A stretch of DNA of 64,000 bases, from contig JAUPFP010000024.1 of the NCBI GenBank assembly GCA_036925085.1, positions 1,081,001 through 1,145,000 on the forward strand, in the 5' to 3' direction. Each line of letters opens with the position of its first letter. The stretch's first letter is position 1. Under the pieces are notes generated by a model. The model was not told the origin of the DNA, searched no databases, and worked only from the letters and a program-made list of their open reading frames with translations. The DNA is from Brachycybe producta (taxonomy: Eukaryota > Arthropoda > Diplopoda > Playtdesmida > Andrognathidae). Below, in pieces: positions 25,323 to 37,900 of this stretch. Made by a program: the position numbers and the translations under genes.

Positions 25323-25989
25323 TTAAGAGAAGAATCCCACATGCTGAAATTAAAATTGAAATAGAAAATCAGAATATTCCTATGGTTTTTGCACTGAAAT
25401 GATATTTGGCATTTCTATTAAATTCCTTAGAAAGGGAATTTTATTATGTATCCTTGTGTAATTCTGTTTTCTGATGGTTTTTCAGCGTGTGTGATCTCTC
25501 TTTCGTTACTTCCGAAGTGCAGAAAATCATCTCATGAAAACCCTTAAGTTAACAAACAAACAAAAAACATAATCATCTTCCATAAAAATAATGGTGCCTT
25601 AAAGGGAAGATGATATTTAAGATTTTTATTTTTGGATGTCCCATTCTTATCATATGAGAAATTTCGTCTTCTTTCAAAACAAATTTCTCTTTTTCTGATA
25701 AGACTTTCTTCATATATAAGAAAATAAGTCAATTACATTTTTACATGGTTCATAAATACTCCTCCTCACTCTATATTATTACATTTGAAAATTGTAAGAA
25801 ATGTTGACACTTATGAAGAAGAAGAAGAAAAATAACGCATTTATTACAAACATCTTTTATTTGAAGAAAAGATGAAAACTAAAAATATCACATTCATTTT
25901 TATTAATTTGAATATTTTCTAATATAGAAGAAAAAAACATACAAACACACACACAATGAAGAAGAAACTTGCCAAAAATTTGAGTAGAA

Positions 25990-26300
25990 AAATTTAGGAA
26001 AAAGTGTTTTAAAAACTAGACTGTCGTCAGCTCAACTCACTTAACGCAGATATCTCTTTTCTTAACTGACATTAAAAAACGCTTATTTTGAAAGATATCA
26101 AAACATGAAAAATACCCTGAATATGGTTTTATGAACAGCTTTGATTATCGAACTCTTGATTATTGTTTTTTTCAGAAGAGAAACTAGAAAATGTTTTAAA
26201 AACTAGAAGGGATAGCTCCATCACTTAAGGTTATTTTTATGTTGATATCTTTCAAAATAAGCTTTTTTTGTGACTTTGAAAATGACAACTTTAAGCAGTA
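25990..26300. mobile_element. Two partial family-A copies
   Basis: AAAGTGTTTTAAAAACTAGA (25990-26130) and AAATGTTTTAAAAACTAGAA (26160-26300) begin two degraded copies in series. Confidence 0.6.
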
Positions 26301-26305
26301 GACGC

Positions 26306-26685
26306 TTATACCTTGTACACACACACACACACATGAGTTAAATGAATTCAAATTAAATGTGTTCAGGTGAATTATACGGAATCCAGTTAAGGACATGAAC
26401 ACCAAATAAAAATTGACTTTATTATTAATATTTTAAATTGAAATACTAAATCAATAGTTTATAAATTATATCAATATCAATATTTTCAGATTAATAACTG
26501 AATAAATTGAATTCGATATATTGTTTGTTTGCCCTTCACAGAGGGCTCTGTAGAACACGTTTTATTATTTAAATGCATTTAACTGTGTACAAGGTATTAT
26601 ACCTGATATGGTCAATACCTGATAGTTTAAATGCATTTAAATAATAAACGTGTTCTACAGAGTCCCGTGAAGGGCATGTGGGTGT
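26306..26685. mobile_element. Rearranged copy of the 15-kb foldback family
   Basis: ATACGGAATCCAGTTAAGGA, GAATTCGATATATTGTTTGT and inverted ends ATTTAAATGCATTTAA/TTAAATGCATTTAAATAATA are recognisable. A CA run lies near the left end. Confidence 0.75.
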
Positions 26686-27217
26686 GAGTGTGTGGATGTA
26701 ACAAAACCTTGAAGCATGTCGGAATTTATATAAATTTAAATGAATAAATGAACATCTTTTTTTCTCAAGGTCAACTATATGTTGCACACACCCCATCCAA
26801 GAACCCCATGATATTAAATTGGAGAGGGGAAAAGATTTGAAAAGTGTAGAGGGGGGAGATAGAAACGTGGAGGGGGAAAAAAGGGGGAGGGGTGACTGAA
26901 ATTGAAATCAAAGGAGTAAAAAAGGAACACAAATGACGCGCATGCGCACACCAGACAAAATGAAAAACCCATTTTCTCTTTCAAATATAAAAAGGGGAGG
27001 AGATAATAGTAGCAAAATTAAACTAGAATTTATCATAGGCAACTGTGCCCAGCCTTAGAATTTCTTTTGCTCAGCCCTTTTATGAACGTCATCAATTTCT
27101 AATTGGGTTTGTTACTTGGTCTGACGTCATAAAAGGGCAGAGGAAAAGAAATTCTAATGCTGGGCACAATTGCCTGTGAATTTAGCTCCCGTCATTTATG
27201 ACGGGTTACGCCAGTAG
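26685..27217 (+). mobile_element. Non-autonomous Helitron-like element carrying a MITE
   Basis: The 3' end is hairpin CCCGTCATTTATGACGGG, then TTACGCCAGTAG, followed by T; other copies end TTACCCCACTAG. The body matches the inverse of 36991-37505 through GGAGAGGGGAAAAGATTTGA and GACGCGCATGCGCACACCAG. A MITE sits at 27035-27177, at the same internal site as in the other copy. The 5' border is approximate. Confidence 0.65.
27035..27177. mobile_element. Promoter-motif MITE subtype inside the Helitron-like element
   Basis: Arms CAACTGTGCCCAGCCTTAGA and ATGCTGGGCACAATTGCCTG, flanked by GAATTTATC (27026-27034) and GAATTTAGC (27178-27186), a nine-base duplication with one change. TGACGTCA and ATTGG are inside. 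Confidence 0.85.
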
Positions 27218-27219
27218 TA

Positions 27220-27370
27220 ATTTTTACAGTATAAAAAGCTTATTTTGAAATATATCAAATATGAAAATAACCTTTTAAGTGTGATCGAGCCTTGCTTTTA
27301 CATCTGAAAGACAGAATATCAAGAGTTCGAGGGGCGTTTTTTTTAAACACTTTAAAAAAAACCCACCTTA
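27220..27370. mobile_element. Family-A right arm
   Basis: TTATTTTGAAATATATCAAA, GAAAGACAGAATATCAAGAG and the terminal CACTTTAAAAAAAACCCACC are present; the left arm is absent. Confidence 0.6.
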
Positions 27371-28231
27371 AGAAATGAATAAAGAGAGATTTACTCTAAA
27401 AATATGACATTTTATTTAACTTAAATCTCCTTTCTGAAGAAAGATTTTTTTTTGTCTTCTTTTTTTTTAGTTTTTCTTTAGCTGTTGTCGTTTTTCTTGA
27501 CAATGTTTATTTTATTATATTTCATATTATTTCAGAAGGTGATGGATTTTCTTTTAGGATAGGATTTTTTGTTTTGAGGTTTTTGGAATTTCGGTTATAT
27601 AGAGGGAAGGGGGGGAGGAATAAATGTCTCTCCCCTTCTTATATATATTTTATGTTTGCACCATTTAGCACTAATGCATATTTTGTGCTGAAATGTTGCC
27701 AACTTGTGGTGTTTTTTTTTTTTTTTCTTTTTGTCACAATTGTCATTTTTCTCTTTTTTTTGTTGGAGGAACTCTCAAACTTTAGAATATTTTTACACTT
27801 GAGATTTATTATTATTGTTATTTGCTTTCCATTTTAATGGATCATATGATATATCTGTGTTTTATATTCCGGGTTTTTTTTTTCTTCTTCTTCTCAAAGT
27901 ACCTGAAAGTTGTTACTTTTTTTTCTTCTTATGTTTTTTATTGAAAAAGTTGAAAGAGTAAAAGTTTTGGTATTCCAATATTGGGGTGCAATTGGAAACT
28001 TAAAGACAAATTCGCGCGTATTTCGACGTGCTGTAAATAGGCCTATTTCGTGAGGCTGATTGGTTCACCAATTAGATAATTCTTTAAAAAAAATAAAAGT
28101 ATTTCCGGATGTGTTGCATTTTTGCCGTTTTCTATAACAAATATGAGGTGATGGTAAGTAAGCCTCATGAGGTGGTGGCCATTTTGTAAACATGGTGTTA
28201 TGCTTTACATTTCTGATATCCACACTGAAGG

Positions 28232-28434
28232 ACAGGCAATTAGAAAACGGGATAAACAGACGTTGGCCCCGCCCGTTTTATGACGAACACAACTTCTAAT
28301 AGCTTGGTTATGTACTCTGACGTCACATGCTCTCCGCCCTTTTCAACGTCGAACCACACAACAAACCAATTAGAAGTTGCCGGTCGTCATAAATCGGAAC
28401 CAACTTCTGTTTGTCCCTTTTTCTAATTGTCTGT
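28232..28434. mobile_element. Promoter-motif MITE immediately upstream of the first NDST exon
   Basis: Arms ACAGGCAATTAGAAAACGGG and TTTTTCTAATTGTCTGT; interior TGACGTCA, CCGCCC (twice) and CCAATTAG. It ends 127 bp before the NDST exon at 28562. No target duplication is visible. Confidence 0.85.
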
Positions 28435-28561
28435 GGGCTAGCACAGTTCCCGGACATGTCGGACATTACTTTTTCGTTTTCTTTCCAAAATAATGACTTT
28501 TTATATCTTTTCCGGACACTCAGCAGCCATTGATAGTTTCTGTTTATTGGGTTTTTTTCAG

Positions 28562-31500
28562 GCACTTTTGGATACTCAGAGTCGTCTAAGTCGCCTTATT
28601 CCTGGATTTCGTTTTAATCTTGGATTTTCTGGACGATTGTTTCATACTGGAACAGCTGAAGAGAACAGAGGAGATGATATGCTTTTAGGTAATGATCCTT
28701 CTTTTACTTTTTATTTGTGAGGAACGGACATCTTTTCTGGGGAAGTACGAAACAAGTGGTCAGAAAAAGGAATTAACCGAAACCATTTTTTGTTGGTGTT
28801 GTTGTTTAGAAAAAGATCTTCTTTTTCTTAAGAAAAAGAGTTTGTTTATTTCTTAAATCTGTTTGTCACTTTCAATCCCGTTTAACCATCCATCTTCGAA
28901 AAAAGGCATTGACAGTAATGCTTTCAATTTTTCCCTAGAGGAGGACACTTGAGAGAGAGAGAGAGAGACAGAGTTGTCTGCTTACTCTGATCTCTTCCTT
29001 TTTTTACTAGAAAAACAGACAAGAAAAATATGCTTTTTTTTTTTCACTCATCTTCTTCCATCTTGAGAATTCAGTTTTCACATCTTTTGTTTCGGATCTT
29101 TGTCTAAACTTATATATTTACGGTGTTTTATGGTCCTCTGAAGTCTGTTGGGCCGTCCTGAGTTCATTTCAGTGTTTTTCAGGGCATTTTTATAAATATT
29201 TATAATTACTTCCTATTAAGTTGTTTTATTAACAGCTTATTTTTTTTTTCGAATGCTTGTTTTTTTTTTGTTTCAGAAAACAACACTAAGGAGAGTACTT
29301 GACTGTAGTAGCTGTTAGAAACTATAATGGTACCTGAATCACTTAGAGAAATTAATCAGCGGTAGTAATGCTGGGTACACATATGAGTACGAACGAGAAC
29401 GGTGAAGGAACACACGAATGCTTTAGTATTTACGATCGATCCGAGGCAATTCTTAACGGCCTTAGGTCATGCGGGGATTCACTTCGAACCTAAGCCACTC
29501 GGTGTCAATTTTTCAAATTAAAGTTGTTCAACATATGATCGGTTTTTACTCAAAAGCATATATGCTCGAAGCCCAAGGCAAAGGTGGTTCGCTGTATGCA
29601 AACCAGTTACCAGTTTGGTGAACAGTCATATATTTGCAAATGATTAAAGTTTGTAGAATAACTGAGGCGCCTCCTAGCAGCCTCGTTCGTTGAATCGGAG
29701 CGACAGTTTTCACTCATGGAAAAAAAAAGCATTCGTGTGTCCTCGCCCTTTCTCTTTCGTGCTCATATGTGTGTACTAGTTTTCAGCCGTAAACCACGTA
29801 GACATGACCAGAATATAAGGGGATTATGCCGAGGAGGAGGAGAGAAGGAAGCTCTCCCTTTTGAAAATGTCTGCGTCGGTTATTATTAACATATATTCAG
29901 AAGTTGGTTGTTAATGTTAGAGGTGTTGTAACCTTCTTTCCTAAGGGGCAGAGTGTGAGTTTTAGGCTGTTTACTAGAAAGACACACATAACACATGTGA
30001 CAGATTTTTTTATTGATTTTTACAAATTGTGAAAAGAGCGAAATATAAATAGAAAGACAGAGAGAGAAACAACCTTTTCTCTAAATATTATAATTAATAT
30101 TTTAACTGTTTGAGGTCACCACAACCAAATGTTTGTTGATTGTTTGTTTTTCATTTTCTTTTGTTGTCATCTGTTTTGCTAAATTGGTAACATAGATAAT
30201 TTTATCTTGTGGTCCATCTTCTCTTTTGTTTCAATGCTGAAATTTGTTTTGGCCATCAAAATTTATCATATTTGCTTGTACAGCATTTTTAAGAGCCATT
30301 TTTATGGTGATGTCGAGCCTCCAGGTGATGTCAAGTATTTTTTTCTTAAAGGTTACTGATGACATTTTATTTTTGGATTTTGAAAACTCGTCTTCAGCCA
30401 ACCATTTTTGTATTTGAGAAAAGGATAAAATATATATACTTACAATACAACTTCAATAGAAATGGAATTTCCAAAAAAAACCTGATGGACGATGATGTTG
30501 ATCGAAAATAGCTGTCTTCAAACTGTGGCTCGCGGGTCAGATTTTGGCTCAGAAAAAGAATTTTATCTGGTTCGCGAATATTTGATTTAATATTTCTAAA
30601 ACTGATGATCCATTTGAAAGAATTTTTTTAAAAATTAGTGTTTCTTATTTGATACCAAATGCAGGACACTTAAGACATTTTGGATATGGACGACTTTTTG
30701 ACTCATTTTCGATTGCAAAATAAAGTCGAATTGTCGTCAAAATCGGCTCCTTCCGAGTCCACTGTGGTGTTCGGAATGTTTTCCAAATGTGTACGTATGC
30801 CAAGGGCCAAAGTGGACGGTTTTGTCGACAACCCGACTTCATTTTGCAGTTGAAAAGTGGTCAAAGAAGGGGTCCATGTTCCCAGGCCGTTATTAACGCA
30901 ACAACAGACTAGTTATTTTTAATTTTCTCATTGAAATATTTTTCTTAATTACATTTTTATATTAAAAACCGTTTAACACGAGAACGGATAACACTAAGAA
31001 GAAAAAAAATCGGATAGCACGAAATATATTTTCAGCCCCCGATCCTTTAGAATAACATTAACATTAACAATTGCATTTCGTGGTCTATTTGTACCGAATT
31101 GTCTGTATCAAGTCAGTCTGGCCCGTGCGGCACTTTAAACATTTCTATGTGGCCCTCCTGTTAAAAATTTTGGAGAGACTCTCGAGATCTGCTGATGTAA
31201 AAGAAGAAGAAGCCAAAAAAAAAAGTAGAGGACACACTACTCATATTTTTCTTCTGTATTTTTGATTTTCTGTCGAAGTAGCAAAATGTTGACCTGATAC
31301 TTTTTCTGTCTTTTGTGTCTTTTTTTTTTTTTAGTTTCTAAAAAAAAAAAAAAAAAAAGAGAAGAGATTGAATTTTCTTGTTCTTCTTCTTGAAGGATTG
31401 AGAATGGTTGAAAGTCACATCAAGTACACGTACTTATCATTAATGAGATGGTGGTGGTGTGTCTCCTCCTCCTCCGACTTACAAACATATCCGAGTTTAT

Positions 31501-34500
31501 AGATTGACAGTGGGATGTGTGTCTAGATATTGGTATATGTAGGAACTTGCTTTTTACTTTTGATTGGAAACGGTTCAGTATGTGTGGAGCAGCAGGTGAT
31601 CGGTGTTCAGACAGATAGACATGTTGGGAATTCCTGAACTATTTTTGTTTGTTTTTACTTCTGTCAATCTCATCTTCTGCTGGCTGCTGCTTTGTCTTTT
31701 CTAGTCTTTTTAATCATTAAAAGATGCAGCTTACAGTCAGTTAACGTTTCAATATTTTGCTTTAAAAAGTAATTTTAAAATGGTTTTAGAAATTAAAAGA
31801 GTAACTGAATCACTTAAGATGAAGCAGCTTATAAAATAAACTTATTATTTAAGAAAAACTTGAACTTTTTTCTATAATTTTTCTATAAAAAAAATTAATT
31901 TTATAACTTAAAAATGTGATTTAAGCGATTCTAGTTTTTAAAACACTCTGGATTCCCTTGTTGTTTTATGAACAACCTGAACAAGTGATTTTTCAACTCT
32001 CTCTATTCCGGTGTTTCAAAGACATTGAAAGTGTTTTTTACTAAAACGGTAGTTGAATCATCATTGTTGATATCTTTCAAAATAAACTTTCTATAGACAA
32101 AAGTTAAGAAATATAATTTGCTTAAATTTGCGTCATTTTCAAACACGTTTGAAAATGACCCAACTTTTAAAAGTTTACTTTGAAAAATATCAACATGAAA
32201 ATATCCTTAAGTGATAGATCTACCCTTCCTGAGAGACACTCTAATCGTAGGTCACTAAGTGACCTGTAATTTAGAACTGTAGGTCACTCAGTGACCTACA
32301 CTTTAGAACTTTTTATATCGGTGATTAGATGGGGTTACGTTAAATTACGCTTGTTGCAGGGGGGTCTGAGGGTCACCCAAAATGTAAAAAAGTGTAAGTC
32401 AGTGAGTGACCTACAGTTCTAAATTATAGGTCACTTAGTGACCTACGATTAGTCTGTTTCAGTTACTGAAACACAAGAAATAACCAGAATTCGAATGAAG
32501 TTTACGAAATTTAAAAACCAAACTTTTAATGACTCCGGAAGTTTCGAATTTGAAAGAAAAAAGTTGAAATGAATTTTTGTATTATTTTTTTCTTCTTCCA
32601 CAGAACATGTGGATGAATTTTGGTGGTTCTGTCACATGTGGCGTCATTTACAAGCTCATCTTTTTAACAACATTACAGAATTGGAAGAGGAAATGATCAA
32701 GAATAAGCAGTTTGCAAAGGTAAGAAGAGAGAGGATTATGGAAGATTTTCTTCTTCAAGATGTTTCCAAAATGTGAAGTGACGATGATTCTTCATTGAAT
32801 CGAAATGGAAATCATAATCATTTTCAGGAGATTACACATTTGTTATGGTATTGGGGATACGGACTAAGTTAAAGTCACTTTCTCTGTTTCTGTCTGCATG
32901 TGTGACTTTTTTTTTCCGCCCTGTTTCCGTTTTTTCTTTTCTAAATTACTACTTTTTTTTTCTGAACACGTCATCAATCAACTTTAAGGTTCGATACTTT
33001 TAACACAGAGATGAAGTAAGTAAGCGTAACCATCAACTATGGTGGAGTTGGGATAAAATATCTTTAACGTTATTTTCTCAAATTTCTTCTTCTTCTTCTT
33101 CTTGTTAACTATATGAATTCCATCTTTTTTTTTTCTTCTTCTTCTTCTGAAAAAAAAAAGTCAGGAGAATCTTTTTTTTTTTAAAGTGAAGAAGAAGAAG
33201 AAGGTTCGGAATTACAGAACTATGAAGAAAGTAAAAAAAAAGTCAATGTATAAAAGTTATAAATCATCAATTTATTTTATGATGGAACCACTAAACATAG
33301 GAGCGGATATGTATTCAGCTTTTTTCTCTTTCTTTCTTTATGACTCTCTTTAATACCCACCAATTTTTGTCGCAATTTTCTAGATAATATATATATAATA
33401 TATATTCTTTTCTTTGGGGAAAAGAAAAAGAGATGCCTGAAATTTGCACATGCGTAAAAACAAGCAGAATTAGAAGTCTGAATAAAGTTTCAGCTCCATA
33501 TCTTCTTTTTTCTATAAAAAGAAACACACAACGGCAAAAATCAAGCAGAAAGTAGAATTAGAAATAAACCAGAATAAATGTTTCAGCAACATTTCTGTGT
33601 TTCTTCGCGTTCTTAGTGTTCTTTTTTTTTTCTAGGAAGAAAAAATACTTTTCTAGGCCTGTTTCACACTTGCATAAAGGAAGCAGAAAATAGATTTAAA
33701 TTAATCAGAATAGTTTTCAGCTGCATTTCTACTTTCCTTCGCTTTTAAGGGTTTTTTTAGCACATAACGACAGTTAAACTAAAGCCTGGAACACACACGC
33801 GGAATTCCGCCAAGGAAAAAGAAAATAAAAAAAGGAAATAAAAGTCATTTTCTTTTTCTGTATCTCTGTTGTTCACACATAGAAACAGAAAAAGTAATGA
33901 GGAAAGTTGTGGGCACCCTCTATTGAGCAAGAAAAGAAACATATTTAATCTAGTGCCAAAATGGATTCCAATTTGCTTTTTTGTCATGTCACGTCATGCT
34001 TCTTTCTGATTGGTGGGAATTTGAACGGAATATTTTGAGAACGGAAAAAAAATGAGCTTTGTTCAACTCATTTTTAATGAATTTTCCGTTCACTTTTTAT
34101 GGAAAATTGTCTCATTTAAATATTCTGTTATTATTTTCTGAGCGGAATTCCGCGTGTGTGTTCCAGGCTTAAGGGACATTTTTGACTAATTAAAAAAGCG
34201 AGGAGAAGAAATTAAGAAATTCAGCTTCATCTCTGTCTACTTTCATCCAAATAAATAGAATTTAATTATTCAAATTAGTCGAATATTTTTTTTTTCTGAA
34301 GTTGTGATCTTGGTTCTAAGATGCCATTTTTTGATATTCTTTGGCTTCACGTAAAATTAGAGACTTTGCAAATTTGTCTGCAGGATAAAATGCATTAAAA
34401 TATAGAATTTAACTGAAAGAAAATTTTAAATTGCCGTTTTTCGTTTTTTTTTTTAAGATTCTGATAAATGATTTTTTTTGTGTGTGTTTTTTTATTGATT

Positions 34501-34905
34501 TTTTTTTTAAGTCTGTCTTCTTTTCTAGATGTAAAGTTTTTGAGAATATATATGTCGCATCCATTTGGTGTAATTGTTCATTACACGAAATGAATGTCCA
34601 TTTCACGAAATGAACATAAGATCGGCCTGAGATGCAAAAACGCGAAATGGACATTACATTTCGTGTAATGGACAATTACACCAAATGGATGCGACATTTA
34701 TATCTTGAAATGCTTGTTGTGCTGCTGCTGCTGCTATAGGAGGAGGAGGAGTATCCCTTCATCATTATTCAAACTGGTCGTAAATGGGAAATCCATTTGC
34801 GTTCTTCTGGGATTAGAGACCCCTATTTTCAAAAAGTTGACCCCACGCAACATTCTCTTCTTTTTTACGTGTGGTCCATGCACAAAATTTCAATTTGGAG
34901 TTTCA

Positions 34906-34936
<31 letters not shown>

Positions 34937-37900
34937 TCTGCAAATACTTTTTGAGACTTGGCTTTTATACTAGAATGACGATGATGACCTTTTGTCATGG
35001 ATTCAAAGCGTTTTCTAATGGCTGTGTTAAATGAAATGTGATGGTCCATTGAGAGATAGAAAGAGAGAGAGAGAAAAAGAGACCAAACTAGAAGTCGAAT
35101 TTCAGGCGGTAAGAATTTCTGTCTAGATTAGGCGTTTGAAAAATATGCAAGTTATCAGTGAAAATAGAGTGAGAGAGAGAGAGAGAGAACTATTTTTGGT
35201 TCACATTTTTGTTCAAATCGTGACTATTTGTGATCCATGTCTAATGATGAGCTTTTATACTTTGTGTGGTTTTTTTTTACCAAGTTGTTATTTTGTTATG
35301 TTATACAGAATTTGTATTGTGTTTGAGGATGAAGGTTTCAACCACATTTATGTTTATTATGATTGCTTTTTTACACAGTTTATTTCCAACATTTTGTTCG
35401 GCTGCCATTAATAATAGTTTGTGCAAATCTTCTTTGTTGAAGAAGAAGAAGCAGAAAAAAATCACTTGTGACAAAGTTGAATTTGCAAGTTCATAAATTG
35501 GACAAACGGGCAATTGAAAAGAATAACTACAGTTAAGAATTTCTTGTTGAGAATGTAGAACTTGAAAGAACAGAGGCTGCATTCGGAAACTGCAGAATAA
35601 ACTAGAGTCTAGAAGCGTCATTTAGGAAGAAAACGTGCCCAGGAACGATACTAGCTCCACCTACCATTCTCAAGAAAACAATTAACTAATTCATATACTT
35701 AGCTTTTTGGAGAAGATTGCCATTGAATGTTAAAATTGTGAAGATGAGAATGTAACTGAAGTGTGTAGACGTCATGTTTACAAAATGGCCTCCTCCTCCT
35801 CCTCCTCCTCCTCCAATGACAGTTTATATGGCCTCAGATTTGAGAAGAAAAAGGCAAAATGAAGCACAGGCAGGCCAATCATATTCCTAGATTGATTTAC
35901 TGCATAAAGTAATAGTCTTTAAGTTTCCGGATTCATCCAGTTTATATATGGTTACTATTCTAGTATTCTTGAACACCTCTGTAGTCAATTTTGTCAGTAA
36001 GTTCTCCAAACTTCGTACATTTTGTTTTGCATTATACACTGTACTAGTCAAATATTGCAATAGTTAACATGGAAAGCATATTAATTATAATTAAACCAAT
36101 GTGTGTATGATACAAATTCAATGTTTTTGTTTAATTAGAAGTTTTCCCGAATGTTTCTTTCTCTTTAAACATTTTCTAAATGAAAAAATCACATTTATTC
36201 CTCAGAAAAATTTAGTTTTTAATCAATTATGTTTTGTACTTTGTTGGTTTTACAAATATATTTAATATGCATTTTCTATTTAATATAGTTTATGAACAGC
36301 TGATTTCCAAACTTTTATTAGTCTGTCTTTCATTAACTAAGAGAAACTTGAATGTGTTTGTAGAAACTAGAAGGGAAGCTAAATTTGCTTCAGGTTATTT
36401 TTATGTTGATATCTTTCAAAATGAACGTTTTATAGACTGAAATTTAAACAAAGTTAGGTCAGTTTCAAATTAACAAACAAAAAAAAAGCTTATTTTCAAA
36501 GGCAAACAATACTGAGCATAAGTCATTGAGCTACCCTTCTAGTTTTTAAAACATATTTAAGCCACTCTTCATTTTGAACCTGAAAGACAGAATAATAAAA
36601 GTTTGAGTTGCAGTTTACACTTAAAATCCGCCTTTAATCCATTTTGAGTTTTATATTATTATTAGGGATGGGGCCATTCGAATCCTCGAATCTTGAAAAA
36701 TATTCGAGATTCGAAAACTCGAATTTTCGCCGTTTTTTTCGTCTTTTCGAATCTTTCGAATCCTAACCTTTAAAAAAACTGTTAAAAACTTTGGTAAAAT
36801 TAGTTTTAACTCCATTGTCGTCCAACAGAAGCGTTCACTAACAAAAAAAAACTGGGGATTGTTGCAACCCGGATCGCCAATATCAACACCTTGTGGCGAC
36901 CCTGAGTACCACACAGTTTTTTATTATTAATAATTTAATATTATTTCATTTATTTGTATTTTCTTAATGAATTGTATTTTCGTAATGAACCTAGTGGGGT
37001 AACCCGTCATAAATGACGGGAGCAAAATTCATAGGCAATTGTGCCCAGCATTAGAATTTCTTTTCCTCCACCCTTTTATGACGTCAGACCAAGTAACAAA
37101 CCCAATTAGAAATTGATGACGTTCATAAAAGGACTGAGCAAAAGAAATTCTAATGCTGGGCACAATTGCCTGTGATAAATTCTAGTTTATTTTTGCTACT
37201 CTTATCCCCCCTCCCCTTTTTATATTTGAAAGAGAAAATGAGCTTTTCATTTTCTCTGGTGTGCTCATGCGCGTCGTTTGTTCCTTTTTTTTACTCTTTT
37301 CATTTCAATTTCAGCCACCCCCTCCCACTTTTTTTCAACCCTCCACGTTTCTCTCTCCCCCCCCCCCCCCTTCTACACTTTCCAACCTTTTCCCCTCTCC
37401 AATTTAATATCGTGGGGTTCTTGGATGGGAAGGGTGCAACATATAGTTGACCGACGTGCTTCAAGGGTTTTGTACAGTGTTACTCCACACACATACACAG
37501 ACCTGGGATATTATATATATAATAATATATATATTATATTTATATTATATGGAAGATTCGATGGATTCGAGAACCTTTTAGGATTCGGATTCCGATTGGA
37601 GAAAATTTAGGATTCGTTCCCCACCTCTAATTATTATGCAAAAAGAATCGAAGAAATGTATGAAGTTTTGAGAGAAGTTTCTTCTTTTTTCTTGTGCAAC
37701 AATTTCATTTAATAAAGAAGAAAAAGCTACCACCTGATTAAATTTATATGAAAATTGTACGTGATGATGAAATAGAAACAGCAGCAACTAACTTGGTACA
37801 ATTTTGATGGCAAGAAAAGATATTTAAAAGTGATATATGCCGAATAATAATAGAAGTACATTTAATCTTCTACTAGTACACCATTAAAGGTTTATATATA

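Larger units (their letters stand above)
28689..32603 (+). other. NDST intron (3.9 kb) with transposon remnants
   Basis: Intron between the first and second recognised NDST exons, with GT and CAG borders and phase 1. It holds a foldback element near 29371-29779, partial family-A MITE copies (29270-29350, 31745-31960, 32015-32230) and a palindrome at 32234-32460. The remainder is AT-rich with GA and poly-T runs. No further exon was recognised. Confidence 0.75.
36663..37629. mobile_element. hAT-like element with exact 8-bp TSD, containing a Helitron-like insertion
   Basis: Starts TAGGGATGGGGCCATTCGAA and ends (inverse) TAGAGGTGGGGAACGAATCC. ATTATTAT is duplicated at 36655-36662 and 37630-37637. 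The terminal repeat and 8-bp target duplication are hAT hallmarks. Element sequence stops near 36990 and resumes near 37510. No transposase is encoded. Confidence 0.85.

Noticed and set aside
37166..37450. 94-codon Phe/Pro-rich frame
   Set aside because: It lies wholly in the Helitron-like element and its pyrimidine tracts.
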